64,000 nucleotides of DNA, taken from positions 59,300,001-59,364,000 of the forward strand of contig NC_134109.1 of NCBI RefSeq assembly GCF_040939455.1, given 5' to 3'. The stretch is from Microcebus murinus. Taxonomy: Eukaryota; Chordata; Mammalia; Primates; Cheirogaleidae. The notes under the pieces are model-generated. The model was not told the origin of the DNA, did not search any database, and saw only the letters and a list, made by a program, of their open reading frames with translations. Position numbers and translations under genes: made by a program. Shown here piece after piece: positions 1 to 13,545 of this stretch (position 1 is its first letter; each line of letters begins with the position of its first letter).

Positions 1-640
1 GTGTCATACTTTTGACTCATTAATTTCACTTGTCAATATGTCTTACACATAGTTCCATGCCAGTGTATGTAAATCTACCACAGTCTTTTAAAGATCCTAC
101 AGTGTGAATATACCATAATTTATTTATCTGGTCTCCCATTGGTGGCTTTTGAAGTTGTTTGAAACATTTTGCTAGGGTAACAATACCGTGGTAAACATCT
201 CTGCACATGCCTTGTGTGAGAACATCAGAGGGTGGATTCCCAGAAGTGGCATTTCTGGATCAGAGTGAATCCACATTTAACATGTTATTACTACCTAATC
301 GTTGCCCCCCAAAAAAGATTGGGCTGATTTTTTTTTTCTTTTTTTTTTTTCTTTTTTCCCACCTAGGTACCCTTTCTGTTCTATGGGCTGATTTTTAATC
401 TCCCCACCATGGCTTGAGAGTGCCTGTTTTCCCACACCCTCACCAACATGGAATAGTAGCAATTCTTAACATTTTTGCTTATCTAATAAGTGGAAAATGG
501 GATCTCCTTATTTGAATTGATTTTGTTTGAATTTGTGTTTTTAGTTCCCTTATTACTCATGTTACTAGGCTTTGAATTTCTTCTTTTGTCTTGTGCAAGC
601 ATCTGCATCCTTCTTAATAATCTAAAATGACCTTTAAAAC
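1..640 (-). repeat. L1M-type LINE fragment, antisense
   Basis: Resembles reverse-strand L1M 3' sequence: the stretch around CCCAGAAGTGGCATTTCTGG and GAGTGCCTGTTTTCCCACAC is typical. A poly-T interruption lies at 329-356. The right limit is uncertain. Confidence 0.6.
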
Positions 641-1725
641 TCTTTGTTGATCTCATCTTTGGGCTTAGGTAGATTTTGTTGAGAAATAGGAGTTTCTGTT
701 TCCAGAGCAGGTACAGGTCTATATCTACAGTCGTTGTCACGGTCCCTATGGGAACTGGCAGGGTGACAACAGGGCCACCAGGGACAAGAGAGCAGATCCT
801 CTGCCTCTCCCTGCAGAGCCTCCTTATCAATCCTTTCCAGCCCCACCTGGAGCCTCTCAAGCGCTCCTTCCTCAAAGATAAACAATTCCAGAACACGTCA
901 GCCTTCAGACGGTTGTGGACTTTTGTCACTGCCTTTAGGGTGGCTGTGACTCAGCCCCTGGTGTCTAAGGCTGTCCATGTGGAAAGCACCAATTCTGGCA
1001 CAGACTCGCCCACTAGCCCCAGCTCTAGGCTGGCAGAAGTGCATGCTCTGCTTCCCCACGCTGTTCCTCTGCTCCTGGTCATTCCTGTGCCTTATACACC
1101 ACTATAAACATAAAACATCCACAGATGCTAAGCCATTCCAATAGTGCTAAATTATTCTATGAGAAGATAAAGATTTTTTTAATGTCTGTGCTCTTTTAGA
1201 AATGTCCACGCATAAATAGGCAGGTGTTTGTATGCAGATTCTTTTTTAAAGATGCAAATGGAAGACAATTATATGTAGTTGCTTTTTAAACAACTAATGT
1301 TTCCGGCTGAGAAAGGTAAATAAAATGTAAAACACAGGAAAATTAAAAATATCAAAACGACAGAAATGAGGCAGAAAGAACACAGAAATCAATAATATCT
1401 TGAGCCTGACATAGTTTACAGAGTTGGACAGCAAATCTAGCTCTGCGTTTCTTAGTAGCCAATGAAACCAAGGAAACATTGCCTTTGCAATCAGCAGTAG
1501 TACCTCTAAGGAAACACACACATACTCATCGGTGGGGAGGTAAATGTCTTGTGTGACTTATGGTTGATCATGCCAGTCGTTACGTCATTGCAAAGGAAAC
1601 ACTGATAACCTTGGGCAGCATCTTCATCTGTGGTTTGGCTATTTATTGTGAACTGAAAAAACTCAAAGATGGAGAAAAGCTTTAAAAAAATTTTTTAAAT
1701 AAAAAATTGTTTCTCAGAGAACTGT
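641..1725. other. Intergenic, no recognised feature
   Basis: Mixed unique sequence. An open frame of about 143 codons at 676-1107 has no recognisable domain, and a second open frame overlaps it on the other strand, so I do not call it a gene. The rest is AT-rich. Confidence 0.5.
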
Positions 1726-1789
1726 CTACACCAGCATACATAGATCTACTTCATTTCGAATGGCCACATATATTCCATCGACATCATTA

Positions 1790-2121
1790 TAGTCGGCCCT
1801 CCATATCTGTGGGGTCTGCATCCAAAGATTCAACCAACCCTGAGACTGAAAATATGTGGAAAAAATAAATAAATAGCAATATAACAATAAAAAACAATAC
1901 AAACAAAAAATACAATGTAACAACTACATAGCATTTATTTACATTGTATTAGTTACTATAAGTAATCTAGAAATCCTTTAAAGTATGGGGAAGGATATGT
2001 GTAGATTATATGCAAATACTATACCATTTTATATCAAGGACTTGAAATCGTGGATTTTAGTATCTGTGGGGCTGGAGGCTGTGTCCTGGAACCAGTGCTT
2101 GCGGATACCCAGGGATAACTG
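1790..2121 (-). mobile_element. Tigger/MER44-like internally deleted DNA transposon
   Basis: The left end reads AGTCGGCCCTCC after TA. The right end, reverse-complemented, reads CAGTTATCCCTGGGTATCCG. These match the ends of pogo-type Tigger nonautonomous elements as I recall them. About 332 bp with no transposase frame. A relative in the opposite orientation lies at 38834-39166. Confidence 0.7.
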
Positions 2122-2124
2122 CAT

Positions 2125-2412
2125 TTATTTATAATCCAGTCACCTATTAATAGATATTTTCAGTTGTTTCCTTTTTTTTTTTTTTGCATTTCAAGCAATG
2201 CTGCTTGAATAAACATCCTTGTGGACACATGGGGATGTACCTTCAGGGTAAATTTCTAGACCTAGAATGGCAGGGTCAAAGGAAATGTGTACTTTAATTT
2301 TGAAACATGTTGCCAAATTGCTCTCCAATGTGGCCACGCCAGTTTACTCTCCCATTCTCCCTGCCCTCTCCCCAGCATCGGATTTTAATAAACTTGGAAG
2401 CTTTTGCCCTTC
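2125..2412 (-). repeat. L1M fragment, antisense
   Basis: L1M-like reverse-strand text (AATGGCAGGGTCAAAGG, GCCAAATTGCTCTCCA), cut on the right by the Alu at 2415. Confidence 0.6.
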
Positions 2413-2414
2413 TG

Positions 2415-2731
2415 TTTTTGAGACGGAGCCTTACTTTGTTGCCCAGGCTAGAGTGAGTGCCATGGCGTCAGCCTAGCTCACAGCAACCTCAAACTCCTGG
2501 GCTCAAGCGATCCTCCTGCCTCAGCCTCCAGAGTAGCTGGGACTACAGGCATGCGCCACCATGCCCGGCTGATTTTTTCTATATATATTAGTTGGCCAAT
2601 TAATTTCTTTCTATTTATAGTAGAGACGAGGTCTGACTCTTACTCAGGCTGATTTTGAACTCCTAACCTCAAGCAATCTGCCCACCTTGGCCTCCCAGAG
2701 TGCTAGGAATACAGGAATACCGCACCCGGCC
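2415..2731 (-). repeat. Alu, lemur type, full length, reverse
   Basis: Starts with a short T run and GAGACGGAG and ends CACCCGGCC, with the TTAGTTGGCCAATTAATTTC linker. A further 30-base Alu-like scrap follows at 2736-2768. Confidence 0.9.
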
Positions 2732-2768
2732 TAATTCCTTTCTATTGGTAGAGACAAGGTCTCGCTCA

Positions 2769-3967
2769 GCCACTTCTTATTGTCCCCTCTAGCATCCCCC
2801 ATGAGCTCATCCTGCGGCCTGTCCTAGTTTTGCTGGCCCATTGGCATCTGGTCACTCCCAGGCCCTGCTGCCTCTAGTTCTGTTATGTTACTCCTCTCCT
2901 CTCAGCAGCATCTCTGAGCTCTGGCAGCAGGCTGGGTTTATGGGCCTGTGTCTGAAATATATGCACCAGTGGAGACCTGGGCTCAGGGTCAAATCCAGTC
3001 CCACCTCTCGAATTGACTGGCTGTTCCCTTGACTTCCCTGAGCTCTTTCTTCATCAGTTAACTGGTGAGAAAACAGTAAGGACTTCCCAGGGTGGTGAGG
3101 GCTCTGTGGGCATCATGAGCGTATTTATAAAACATATGTGCTGTCAATTATTGTTAAAATTACATGAAAAGCATTTTTCATTATAGCTGATCCTGCCCCA
3201 TCTAGCATAAATCTGAGTCTTACATCGTGGGGGGAAGGGTTCTCTACCATTTTTTCTTGTTTTCCTACAATTCTTCTTTTAATTAGAAGGTGGAGATGAT
3301 GGTGGCAGCATTAGAAAGGAAAAACAACGTAGGGTGTGGGTGGAAAGATAAATAGGCTATCAGCAGCCTCACCTCTCAGATTAGGTGCCAACAAATTCAG
3401 CTGTGAATGAACCAAGTTTGGAAACCTAGTGCCTGCCAGACTCCTCACCTCTGTGGCCGGGAGCCCGGCCCGCCCCTCAGGCGCAGTGTGGACGCTCCGG
3501 AGCTCTCATTAGGAAAGCAACTCTGCCCATAGATGCATGGGGCCATCAATGTCCTCTTCTCTTCCCTGTGTCACTGTGGTTTGTCACATGTGGAATGCTG
3601 GCCACCAGCCCGGGAGATGGGCCCCAAGGATATGTCCGGGGCCCCTTGCAGAGCCAAGTGTGGAGGGCAGGGTGTCCCCTAAGGGGGGACAGCAAGTCTG
3701 GCACCCAAGGAGTCAGGAAAGCCTGGAGGCTGAAGGCCCTGAGTCAGGGGGTGGTTGGTCTGGCTCGCAGGGAGGCAGAGCTGGAGGGGGGCTCACGGGC
3801 CAGGAGAGGAAACAGGAAGTGAGAAGCAAAGCAGATTCCCGGTGGGGCTGTCTGTGCAGCCAAAGATATCAGACGCCTCAGTTTCCACCAGGGTGGGAGG
3901 GGCTCAACACACAGGGAGTGCCCATGCAAGGGGAGGCGAGCAGAAAGAGGAGAAACTGCATTGTGAA
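2769..3967. other. Intergenic, GC-leaning, no recognised gene
   Basis: Overlapping open frames at 3537-3976 in several frames reflect GC-rich composition; none has a recognisable domain. A small CpG-bearing patch sits at 3455-3505. Confidence 0.5.
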
Positions 3968-4400
3968 TTGATGTGAAATGATATCCAAGATGTATTACTA
4001 AGTAAAATTTCTGTGTTTTTAAAAGAAGAAGAAGAATATTTATATCTGTTTGTCTGAATATGCATAAAAAGCCTGTAGAAGGATCCACAGAAACCTGTTT
4101 CGGGGAGTTAGTGTTTAATGGGTGCAGTCTCAACTGGGGAAGATGAGAAAGAGCTGGAGATGGATGGTGGAGATGGCTGCACGACAATTCGAGTGTACTT
4201 AATGCCACTGGACTATCCGCTTAAAAATGTTGAAAATGGTAACTTTTATGTCATATATGTATATTTAACCAGAATTAAAAAAACAAACATTTCGAAGGTT
4301 TTTTGTAAGGGAGAACTGGATAGTCAAGAAAGAGAGGGAGGTTTTCACTGTACCTCTTTTTGTACCCATTGAAATCTTTTCAAAAAAATAAATAAATGAA
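3968..4400 (+). repeat. Old L1M 3' end fragment, sense
   Basis: L1M-like text (CCAAGATGTATTACTAAGT, GAAGGATCCACAGAAACC, TTTTCACTGTACCTCTTTTTG) ending in an A-rich tail at about 4381-4400. Confidence 0.55.
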
Positions 4401-4844
4401 ATGAAAACTATAAGAAGCAGTAAGCTGATAAGGCCCAAGGGCAAGCCGAGCCTCCCTCCACAGGTAGCTGAGAGGCAGCTGGCGCAGGAGCCATTGGCAA
4501 GGACGCTCATTGACCAGCGGAAGCGCAGGGGAGGGTGCAGCAACCTGCGGTCAAGGGGTCGATGGGAACAGAATGAACAGTACTCACTGCAAGCCAAGGA
4601 GAGAGAGGCTGCCTGAGGAGGTCGTGACCTTCCTTCCAAGGTCCCGGCCCAGCCTGGGTGACCTTGCCAGAGGGCAGTGGGGGACTGAGTCCACACTTCC
4701 GTCTCCTCCCTCCCTGATCTCCGCTGGGCTCCCCACTGGCCCATGGCAGCCTGAGTGTTAGGCAGATAGTGGGGGATTCTGGCTCTCTAGGGACAAAGGA
4801 AGGGCCTCTTGGTGCTGCCCCACCTTAGCCCTGCCCCAAGCAAG
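4401..4844. other. Intergenic, no recognised feature
   Basis: Unique GC-moderate sequence; open frames here are short and overlap on both strands. Confidence 0.4.
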
Positions 4845-5320
4845 TGCCACACCTGGGAAGAAGGACTGACCGCCCTACCAATCTGCCAATCAGAACTTAG
4901 CAGGCCAACTGCAAAAGAATGCAGAGGATTCCTCAGCCCGAAGGCCAAGCAGCACAGGCACAATAGGTTCTCGAAGGAGATCTAGAACAGGCTAAGGCTA
5001 CTTATCAAGTCCTTAGCTTAAATCCATATTGTGGTTCACGCTCCCAGATGGGCTTTCATAGAGGCTCATGGGAGATCCACCGGCTCAGTAAGACTCAAGT
5101 TATATAGTTCCCAACTGTCCACCAAAGTGGTTCGATGGTGACATTTGAACCACGAGGAGGGCCCAGCCTAGGCAATATAAAACGGGACCCCAGATCATAA
5201 TGGGGCCCTCCTGTTCTGCAGGAGGTCCATTCATTGTCTGTGGCAAGTGTATCTTATTTACTCAATAAACGTCACCTCATGCTTGCCTTACTTATGTGTC
5301 TGGTCATTCTTCCACCAAGA
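4845..5320 (+). repeat. Probable solitary endogenous retrovirus LTR
   Basis: Two CCAAT boxes (4878-4882, 4886-4890), a TATAAAA box (5176-5182) and AATAAA (5264-5269) are spaced as in the U3, R and short U5 of a gammaretrovirus-like LTR. The end resembles GTGTCTGGTCATTCTTCCA. No internal viral gene is visible and I could not fix the outer ends or the target duplication. It could be another old promoter-bearing repeat. Confidence 0.45.
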
Positions 5321-5579
5321 GCACACCAAGAACTGAGAAGAGACAACTACCACCGACAAGTGGTCTAGGGACAGCGCACATACCAGCCTTCTTGAGGGCA
5401 CAGAGCAGTGTGGACAGGGTGAGGAGAGGACCTAGAGAGTCAAGAGACACTCTCCGATCGGGCCTATGGGCCCAGGGGCCTGCCTGGGTGTGCAGCCCCG
5501 CTCCCTCACTGGCCGCCTGGATCCTCAGCACCATGATATGTAACACCAGGCAATAATCGCTCTTATCCTGGGAGGCTGA

Positions 5580-5662
5580 TATGAGAATGAAATTCATTAA
5601 TCCATGTAAAGTGCTTAGAGCAGTGCTGGGCACGTGGCAGACACTGGACGCATGAATTATAA
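5580..5662 (+). repeat. MIR fragment
   Basis: Carries the MIR 3' motif (TCATTAATCCATGTAAAGTG, TTAGAGCAGTGCTGGGCACG). Truncated by the Alu at 5664. Confidence 0.65.
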
Positions 5663-5663
5663 C

Positions 5664-5986
5664 TTTTTTTTTTTTTTTTGAGACAGAGTCTCTGCTGCCC
5701 AGGCTAGAGTGCTGTGGCATCAGCCTAGCTCACAGCAACCTCAAACTCCTGGGCTCAGGCGATCCTCCTGCCTCTGCCTCCCAAGTAGCTGGGACTACAG
5801 GCATGTGCCCCCATGCCCGGCTAATTTTTCTATATATTTTTAGCTGTCCAATTAATTTCTTTCTATTTTTAGTAGAGACGGAGTCTGACTCTTGCTCAGG
5901 CTGATTTTGAACTCCTGACCTTGAGCGATTCTCCCGCCTTGGCCTCCCGGAGTGCAAGAGTACAGGCATGAGCCACCACGCCTGGC
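5664..5986 (-). repeat. Alu, lemur type, reverse
   Basis: Poly-T head, GAGACAGAGTCTCTGCTGCC, lemur linker, ends CACGCCTGGC. Confidence 0.9.
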
Positions 5987-6084
5987 AGATTTATAACTAT
6001 TAACACTGTAGCTTGCTGCGTGAGACCTAAAAGCTTTCTATGGCTTCCACCAAGGCAAGATTCAATCGGACAGGCCCATTCTGA

Positions 6085-6285
6085 GAGGCAGGGACTACAA
6101 GCATGGGCCACTATGCCTAGCTAATTTTTTCCATTTTTAGTTGTTTGGCTACTTTCTTTCTATTTATAGTAGAGACAGGGTCTCGCTCTTGCTCAGGCTG
6201 GTCTCGAACTCCTGAGCTCAAGCAATCCACCTGCCTCAGCTGCCCAGAGTGCTAGGATTACAGGCGTAAGCCACCATGTCCGGCC
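6085..6285 (-). repeat. Alu fragment, reverse
   Basis: Begins inside the first-arm half (GGGACTACAAGCATGGGCC) and ends GTCCGGCC; the T head and about 120 bases are missing. Confidence 0.85.
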
Positions 6286-6612
6286 TAAAATCAATTTCTT
6301 AATACTTAAAAATGTTTTAAAGTCCAAGGCCACTCCCATGTCAGCAACTGTCAGTAGCTATATGGGTCATCTCCGTGTTCCCTGTCCTTGCCTCTTCACA
6401 AATGGAAAGATGATTTTCAATCCTATCAGCCTTGGTTCATGATAAATATAAATGAAGTAGTGGATGGACAAATGGTATATTTCAAGGACAAACTGACCAT
6501 TGCAGAAAGGAGCAGAGGAGATTGGAAAGACAATTTGGGCTATATGAGAAAGGCTTTGACATAAGACTGGAGAGTTGAGATTTTCCCTACAAGGCAGTAC
6601 AATGCCCATGGG

Positions 6613-6882
6613 TTTTTTGTTTTTGTTTTTTTAGAGACAGGTCTGCTCTATCACTCATGCTGGAACTTCTGGGTTCTGAGCTGAAGTGATCCTCCCACCT
6701 CATCTTCCCAAGTAGCTAGAACTACAGGTATGTACCGCTGACAGGCTATTTTTTTTTCTTTTTTCTAAAGATGGGGTATCCCTATGTTGCCCAGGCTGGT
6801 CTCAAACTCCCAGGCTCAAGTGATCCTCCTGCCTAGGCTCCCAATGCGCTGGGATTACAGGCGTGCACCACTGCACCCAGCC
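6613..6882 (-). repeat. Old Alu (AluJ-like), reverse
   Basis: GTTTTTTTAGAGACAGGTC head and CTGCACCCAGCC end; lacks the lemur linker, so it predates that subfamily. Confidence 0.85.
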
Positions 6883-7700
6883 TTTTGGACAAGAGAATAA
6901 CGTGACACAGCATAGGCTTTACAGATTTATCTTGCCAAAGGATGAGGAGAGGTTAGAGGAGAAGGGACTGGTGTCAAGGTCACTATTCAGGGGTTCAAGG
7001 TCATAGCATCTTTGAGAGGGGCAAAGGTAAGAAGGATGCCTGAGAGATGGCAGGGTTGGCAGGAGCCTGGGTTGGTTGGGGGTGAACCAGCCCCTTTGGA
7101 AGTAACAGGGAAGTCTAGCCCCAGGGAGGAAGCTCATGATTGGAAAGCCCTTTCTTTCTGCATTTTGGTCATGCTGCCTTCCTCCTGTGGGGGGTGAAAT
7201 TCACTCTCAGGTCAGGACGTGTATCTCAGGCTGCGCATCTCCCCGATGCCAGGGCCACAGCACCACCACCTCCTCTGACTTTGGCCCTGTTTCTAGTGTG
7301 AGGTTCTGTCCCCCAAGAGGGGAGGGATTGTGTCCTTCCTTATAATCCCCAATTCCTCCCAGTGGGCAGACCCTGTTAGAGCATTTTTCCACACATGCTT
7401 TTGTATCCCTTAGTGTATCATATTTCCAGGACACTCGTGGATAACGTCTCAACCACCTGAGAACATCCTGCTATGCTAAACTTTGAGAGGCTGAGATAGC
7501 ACTGGAACAGAAGATTCTGGGTCAGCCCTTCCTTGCTCTCTCCAGTTCCTCCTTAAATGCCAAAGTTCAAGTTGAACTGGACCTAAGGCAGAAGACAAAG
7601 CGTAAAGGAAGTGGCTGCTCCTCCCATTCACACTCACAAGAAGGCCACTGGGAAAGGGCGGCAGACAGGAAGCCGCTGGTTCTTGTTTGCAGGCCAGCGC
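6883..7700. other. Intergenic, no recognised feature
   Basis: Unique sequence with several short overlapping open frames on both strands and no recognisable domain. Confidence 0.4.
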
Positions 7701-7712
7701 TGGGCAGAGGGG

Positions 7713-7838
7713 TCTATATCAGCAAGAACAGGGGCCGTGTGATCAGCAGCCTCTTCCAGCCTCCTGCGGACGGTACCTGACATCTGTGAGCCCCAGACTG
7801 CTCCTTACTAACATTACACCTCTGTAAGAAAAAGGAAG
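7713..7838 (+). promoter_or_regulatory. Speculative promoter and first exon
   Basis: A TATA-like TCTATATC at 7713-7720 is followed about 120 bases on by a strong donor AAGGAAG|GTAAGC with the intron starting at 7839. This would fit a TSS near 7745 and a roughly 95-nt noncoding first exon. Only sequence pattern supports it. Confidence 0.2.
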
Positions 7839-7995
7839 GTAAGCCCCTCACCTGAAGCAGCCTCAGTGGTGAGAAGACCCCCTCTGAATCAAGCAGCCAT
7901 TTTCAAGTGAATCTCCTGAGTGATCAAGCGATCAAGTGATCCAAACTCGCTTTTGGCAGGCAGGATGGGGATAGGCCATAGGCTCAACGACACAC

Positions 7996-8095
7996 TGGCA
8001 TTTCATTCATTCAACAAATGTTTATTGAGCACCTACTGTGCACCATGCACTGTGCTGGGTTGGGGGAAATAATGGTGAACAAAACAGAAAACAAC
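7996..8095 (-). repeat. L2 fragment, antisense
   Basis: Contains the L2 signature TTCATTCAACAAATGTTTAT followed by TGAGCACCTACTGTG and GGTGAACAAAACAGA. Confidence 0.75.
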
Positions 8096-10125
8096 GTCCG
8101 GTTGGGCTCAGGGTGCTCACAGAGTGTCCACAGCTCAGTTCTCCAACGGACCGTTACTTTCAGGCTAGAAGAGTGGTTGGGTTGTGAGCCCTCAGAAGAG
8201 AGAGGATGGTGGTGGTTCCTCCTACCTCAGGGGTTTGAAAGTCCGGCCTGGACAGTCTGTGGTGCCCTGGATATGTGAGGTGAGACCCTGTCTGGACCCC
8301 CAAGGTGGACCCCATAGCTGTCCCCAGCTGCCCCAACAGTGAGAAGGGTTTGCTCCGTTCTCTTCTGCATAGTTGCTGAAGTCACGAGCTATGGGCCATC
8401 GTTTGTCTCAGGAGGGCAGGGGCCTTGGGGGACGTCTGAGGAGATGTTGCACACTGGGGGTTTGCAGGCTTTGGCTCATTGCTGGGGAATGACAGACTGG
8501 AGGCTTGGGCCTCAGAGCAAGTCCTGGCTCTGTCCTTCTTCCAGAGTCTCAGCAGAGCCTGGAGTCCCTCCAGGGGCAAAGAAAGTGCATCTGCCAAAGT
8601 CTGCCTAGCTCCCCTTGGCCACAGGAGCCCGGGACCAGCAACAAGTGGGCAGGAGCCAGGGAGTGTGTGGGGAAGGCAGCTGTGGCCAGTGGAGACCCTT
8701 GAAGTCCCAGGTGGGCAGGTTCCTCAAAAGCAAAACCACTTGAAACATACTGTCTGGGTCAGCTGAGGCGCTGTGGCCAGCCCCTGACAGCCCCAGAGGC
8801 TTCTGTTACAGAGACTCCGGCCAGGCCAGCGAGGGCAGCTGCTGGCTGGAGATGCCCGGAGACTGCCAAGGGCAGGAGCTGAAGGGCTGAGATCGAGGCG
8901 GCGCCTCTAGGAAGGCTCAGGCTGCTCTGTCTGGGCTCCCCTCTTCTCCTTTTGTTCTCGCTCTTGCTTGTCCCCCAGTGAGGGGAGGGAGGGAGGCCGG
9001 GAGCTTCAACTGCCCTGAGGAGCTGCCAGCAAGCGGTAGCGGGCGGGGCCTTGGCAAGCCCACAGATTCGCCTCTGTGGGAGCAGGCGGGGCTGGTTACA
9101 CTCAGCTGGCAGCCACCGTGGCGGTGGCAGCAGCGGGAGTTTCCCAGCTCTCTGGCCTTGCCTCTTCTGTGTGGCAGGCGCTATGGGGAGGTGTGGGGAC
9201 TCAGGGATCTGGAGACAAGCAGGGCCTTGAGGAGGAGCCAGGCGCTAAGAGCTTGAGCTAGAATCCCAGGGCTAGGGGCAAGTCCAGCCCCCTCCAGGAT
9301 TCAGAGTCATACTAAAGGGAGGGAGTAGCTCACTGTTCACCCTGTTTTGGTGCAGCCAGAACAGGACGGAATGTTCTGGAAAGGCCCCGAAAAAGGGGCC
9401 TGGTGGAGAATGTACTGCATCTGCCTTTCCTTTTTCCTACAAATCTTGGGGACTTTCCTGGGGTCGGGGCTGCTGTGTATAGCCGCGCAGGTGTGGGCTG
9501 AGGCGTGAGTGTTGGGCTGCATCCATCTGGACGGTAGGTTGCCTTTTTCCAAATCACACCAACACCCTGTGCAGGCCAGCACGGGTGCCAGGAGGGCAGC
9601 CCTCAGAGACAAGCCCTGCAGGCAGGCTAGCTGCCGCCTGCAGGCCCTTCCCTAGAGGAGGGGGTCGAGGAAGAGGGCACGAGCTCCACTTTCAGGTCTG
9701 CACATCTGACCTGCGTGTCAGGCTCTCGGGATGAATTCTCAGCCCAGCAGGGGCCTGGCAGGTTGCAGAGTGCGCCCAAGCCCCTGGCTGAGAAAGGCCA
9801 GGCCTCCTCCCCGTGCCCAGGCGGTTTGCCTCCTCGCCCTTCCCAGCCTGGGTACTAACGTCTGCTACTGGGGCAGGGCACCTCACAGAACCCATCCAAT
9901 TCCATTCCAAGTGGTTTGAGCCATACAGAATTGGAATGAGGCATGAGCCCGGAGGTTGAGGCCAGGAGTCAGAGTGGTTCCTGCATTTGATTGGAAAATA
10001 TAGACCGTGAGGCCGAACTACCTGTCAAATGAGTGTTGGGGCAGGACCAATTGTTTAATTTCATGCCTGCCCTAGCATCATTCACAAGGATTTTAGATTT
10101 ACAAAACTGAATCTCAAAGCCCTGT
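8096..10125. other. GC-rich intergenic stretch without recognised genes
   Basis: Relatively repeat-poor. A short GC-rich patch at about 8990-9150 has a GGGCGGGGCC GC box near 9039. Open frames occur on both strands at similar lengths and look like composition effects. Confidence 0.45.
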
Positions 10126-10260
10126 TCACTCAGTCAGCAAACATTTACAGACACCCCCAGGCCCTACTCAGCATCGTCTCTGAAGATGCTAAGTGCTAGT
10201 GGCCAAGACAGACTAAAAGACAAGGAAACCAGTGAAACAAAGAATAGCAGGTTGCAATAA
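10126..10260 (-). repeat. L2 fragment, antisense, degraded
   Basis: TTCACTCAGTCAGCAAACAT and later GGCCAAGACAGACTAAAAGA resemble decayed L2 3' sequence. Confidence 0.5.
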
Positions 10261-11896
<1,636 letters not shown>

Positions 11897-11933
11897 CCCA
11901 CCTACTCTAATAGCCAAAGCAAAGGCTATACTA

Positions 11934-12105
11934 GGCCAGGTTCGGTGGCTCATGCCTGTAATCCCAACTACTTGGGAGGCTGAGGCAGGAGGATCGCCTG
12001 AGCACAGGATTTTGAGAGTTTCAGGCTGTAGTGAGCTATGATGATGCCATTGCTCTCATGTCCAAGCAACAGAGCAAGACTTTGGCTCAAAAATTCCCCC
12101 CAAAA
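11934..12105 (+). repeat. Alu monomer or fragment, forward
   Basis: Begins GGCCAGGTTCGGTGGCTCAT and runs to GCAAGACTTTGGCTC with a C-containing tail. It lies 37 bp from the reverse Alu, forming an inverted pair. Confidence 0.8.
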
Positions 12106-13400
12106 GTATACTAGAGGCTCGAGGACCCCTTCCCCAAACTAGCAATAATATTTTTCTATCAGAAAAGCAGCCTGAACAAATCAACATGAGGATTTGTGGT
12201 AGCCTTGGGTTTGGGACTCCATGGTTGTAATGCATTTTGCCTACACATAAGTCCTTGGCCTCCTAGCACTCACAGTTTATGTGATGCAGTCCACAGACAA
12301 AGATGAATATTCCAGAAGAAAGACTTGAAGCCACCAGGCAACAGAGAGCTCACAGCTGCTAAGAACCTGGAGGTAGTAAGGTATAAATGCCTTGCCCACC
12401 CCACAGCTGTTAGGCTGTAGATGCTGCAGGAAGGGTGAGCGCCCTGGTTGGTGAGGGAGGTTGGAAGGATGAAGGGCCCAAGGAGCACCTCAGATGGGTC
12501 AAGGACATCGTCCTCAACCAGGCACCGTCTCCAGGATCAGAGGCCACCAAGCAGAGGCACATGGCACTCATTGCACAAGCTTGTGGGCCTCAACTAAGAG
12601 GCTTAGTCACCTGCAGCCTGCTATGTCCTGGATCCTGAACTGCAGCCCGGGGCAGGGGGCGGGGTGGGGGGAGCGTGCAAGGGAGTGCCCTGTCTCTGGG
12701 GCTGTCCCAGGGCCCTCGCCGAGGGGCTAGGCACAACGAGGCCTATGTTAGGACTTGCCAAACTGCACCAGTACTGTCTCGGTATCCTTTGTGGGAGGCA
12801 GAGATTTTGCCCTGATAATCCTCTCCCCTGCCCAGCCCCAACCCTAGCTCCGGCCTGTGGCCTTTCATCCCACCAGAACTGCCATGTGAAAGGATGAGGA
12901 GGGGCTGCCCTGTCCGAGTGGGAGACAGGCCACAAGCCCTGTCCCGGAGCCTTAAACCCCTTCCTGGGGAGACCCACGGCGTGGCTGACCACAATGAATA
13001 CATTTAGCTGGATACCACCACGCAGCAGGAGGCAGATTCTGCTTTTAAATCATACTTTGGCTTGCTTCTTATTAGGTCCTGTGCCTCATTTGGTCTCCAT
13101 TCTGATTGCGAGGGTTCAACAAGTGAAAATGGGAACGCTTCCCCTGCTCCACTGTTACCTGTAATTGTCCCTTCCCACTAGGCAGTCCCAGGCCAATCCA
13201 GAGTGCTGAGCTGGACAAACAGTCCTGTGTTTTTGAGGCCTCAAGGGAGCCTCTGGGTCCCCTTTTATGGGTGCAAAGAAGCTCTGAAACTTGGAGTTTG
13301 GAGTCGGGTGAGAACATGGATCAACTGCGCTGGATTTCAGGAGGCAACGGCTGCGTGTTACACCAGCAGCCTGGGTAACAGGGCGAGACTCCGTGGTCAC
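12106..13400. other. Intergenic, no recognised gene
   Basis: GC-rich unique sequence. Open frames (up to 123 codons at 12621-12992, minus) lack domains and overlap frames on the other strand. Confidence 0.4.
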
Positions 13401-13403
13401 TGA

Positions 13404-13545
13404 ACTGCACAGACCTGGTTTGGAATCTCCACCTACCAGCTGTGTGACCTTGGGCACGTCACCAATGTCTCGGAGCCTGGGAATCCCATCTGTCAGGGAA
13501 GAGAAAACACCGCCTTGTAGGGTTGCTATGGAGAGTCAGGAGGCA
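13404..13545 (+). repeat. MIR, sense
   Basis: Carries the MIR core: CCAGCTGTGTGACCTTGGGC, then TCTCGGAGCCTGGGAATCCC and AGGGTTGCTATGGAGAG. Confidence 0.8.

Noticed and set aside
676..1107. 143-codon open frame
   Set aside because: No recognisable domain, and overlapping frames exist on the opposite strand.
3537..3976. Overlapping open frames of 73-154 codons
   Set aside because: GC-rich sequence gives long frames in several registers at once; composition is Gly/Pro/Ser-rich with no family motif.
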